Assembly (NCBI GenBank): GCA_905478225.1
Contig: CAJQHR010000021.1
Location: 1 to 64,000, forward strand
Direction: 5' to 3'
Length of the DNA stretch: 64,000 bases
Origin: an uncultured Crocinitomix sp.
GTDB lineage: Bacteria > Bacteroidota > Bacteroidia > Flavobacteriales_D > Crocinitomicaceae
Shown here: positions 63,839 to 64,000 of the stretch, one piece after another
Layout: each line of letters begins with the position of its first letter
Numbering within the stretch: position 1 is the stretch's first letter
Notes under the pieces: model-generated
The model's input: the letters and a program-made list of their open reading frames with translations, nothing else
Databases searched by the model: none
What the model was told of the DNA's origin: nothing
Translations under genes and position numbers: made by a program

Positions 63839-64000
63839 CCCCAACTGTTTTAGCATTTAAGAAAACGTGCTCTCGCACTACAATTATCGTACAATTACAA
63901 AGCGAAAAAAAGAAATTATATATACATTGAATCAGAGCATAATGAAAAATGGGATTTTGACTATGACAATCTCTATTACGTAGTCGCCCAAAAAGATGGA

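Noticed and set aside
1-64000. Stop-codon recoding (suppressor tRNA or alternative code)
   Set aside because: All three stop codons occur among the interrupted genes, several of those genes also have frameshifts, and the intact housekeeping genes end normally with all three stops.
1-64000. tRNA, rRNA or riboswitch
   Set aside because: Reading both strands I found no cloverleaf-like or conserved rRNA sequence and no leader resembling a known riboswitch. A covariance-model scan was not possible and could still find a small RNA.

Overview
The window is AT-rich chromosomal DNA from a member of the Bacteroidota, most likely order Flavobacteriales. The evidence is the gliding genes gldB and gldC, T9SS type A and type B C-terminal sorting domains, a VanZ-like gene next to gcvH, DUF4286 next to rsmA, and several exact copies of the Bacteroidota -7 promoter element TAnnTTTG. 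Most of the window is ordinary, tightly packed housekeeping sequence. I see no rRNA or tRNA gene, no insertion sequence, no prophage and no CRISPR array.

Layout. 1-0.9 kb: two gene remnants (a response-regulator receiver and a DUF4252-like piece). 0.9-8.5 kb, minus strand: a helicase-like single-domain protein, an unknown protein, the flavin transferase ApbE, and a 1742-residue secreted protein built from about 17 repeats of about 59 residues. 8.7-10.7 kb: an FAD oxidoreductase and MurQ. 10.9-12.3 kb: a broken secreted-protein gene. 12.4-17.1 kb: an AddB-like PD-(D/E)XK nuclease, Bcp peroxiredoxin and RecA. 17.2-23.8 kb: an eroding accessory stretch with SnoaL, NTF2-like and VOC remnants, a GNAT/T9SS-cargo chimera, a heptanucleotide repeat, an LRR protein, an M6-like protease and a beta-helix lipoprotein remnant. 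23.8-27.4 kb, minus strand: MazG-like, RfaE2-like, a flippase-like membrane protein, PanD and RF2. 27.7-30.3 kb: GcvH, VanZ-like and two tandem TonB paralogues.

30.3-44.1 kb is one long plus-strand run: deoC, cysQ, gmd, fcl, then a WecA-like phosphoglycosyltransferase between two paralogous outer-membrane barrels (GDP-fucose and surface polysaccharide work), then heme O synthase, cytochrome oxidase subunits III-like, III and IV, two SCO-type proteins and DUF420 (terminal oxidase assembly). 44.0-54.0 kb, minus strand: three paralogous barrel proteins, RsmA, DUF4286, a TPR protein and a lipoprotein, SerS, and L27/L21 with a clear promoter and terminator, then an EamA exporter. 54.2-64 kb: deoxynucleoside kinase, EngB, GldC/GldB, a PorT-family barrel, NadE, a T9SS type B metalloprotease, a ferredoxin, and three more broken genes.

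Most worth a second look: a ribosomal protein L27 carrying a helix-hairpin-helix domain that I recall mainly as an extension of L21 in this phylum; a cytochrome oxidase subunit III-like protein with a three-repeat soluble insertion; a SCO paralogue whose cysteines are spaced CxxxxxC instead of CxxxC; the giant 59-residue-repeat protein; and the many small genes stopped by single in-frame nonsense codons, often where glutamine would fit. I did not find a clearly new multi-gene defence or metabolic system.
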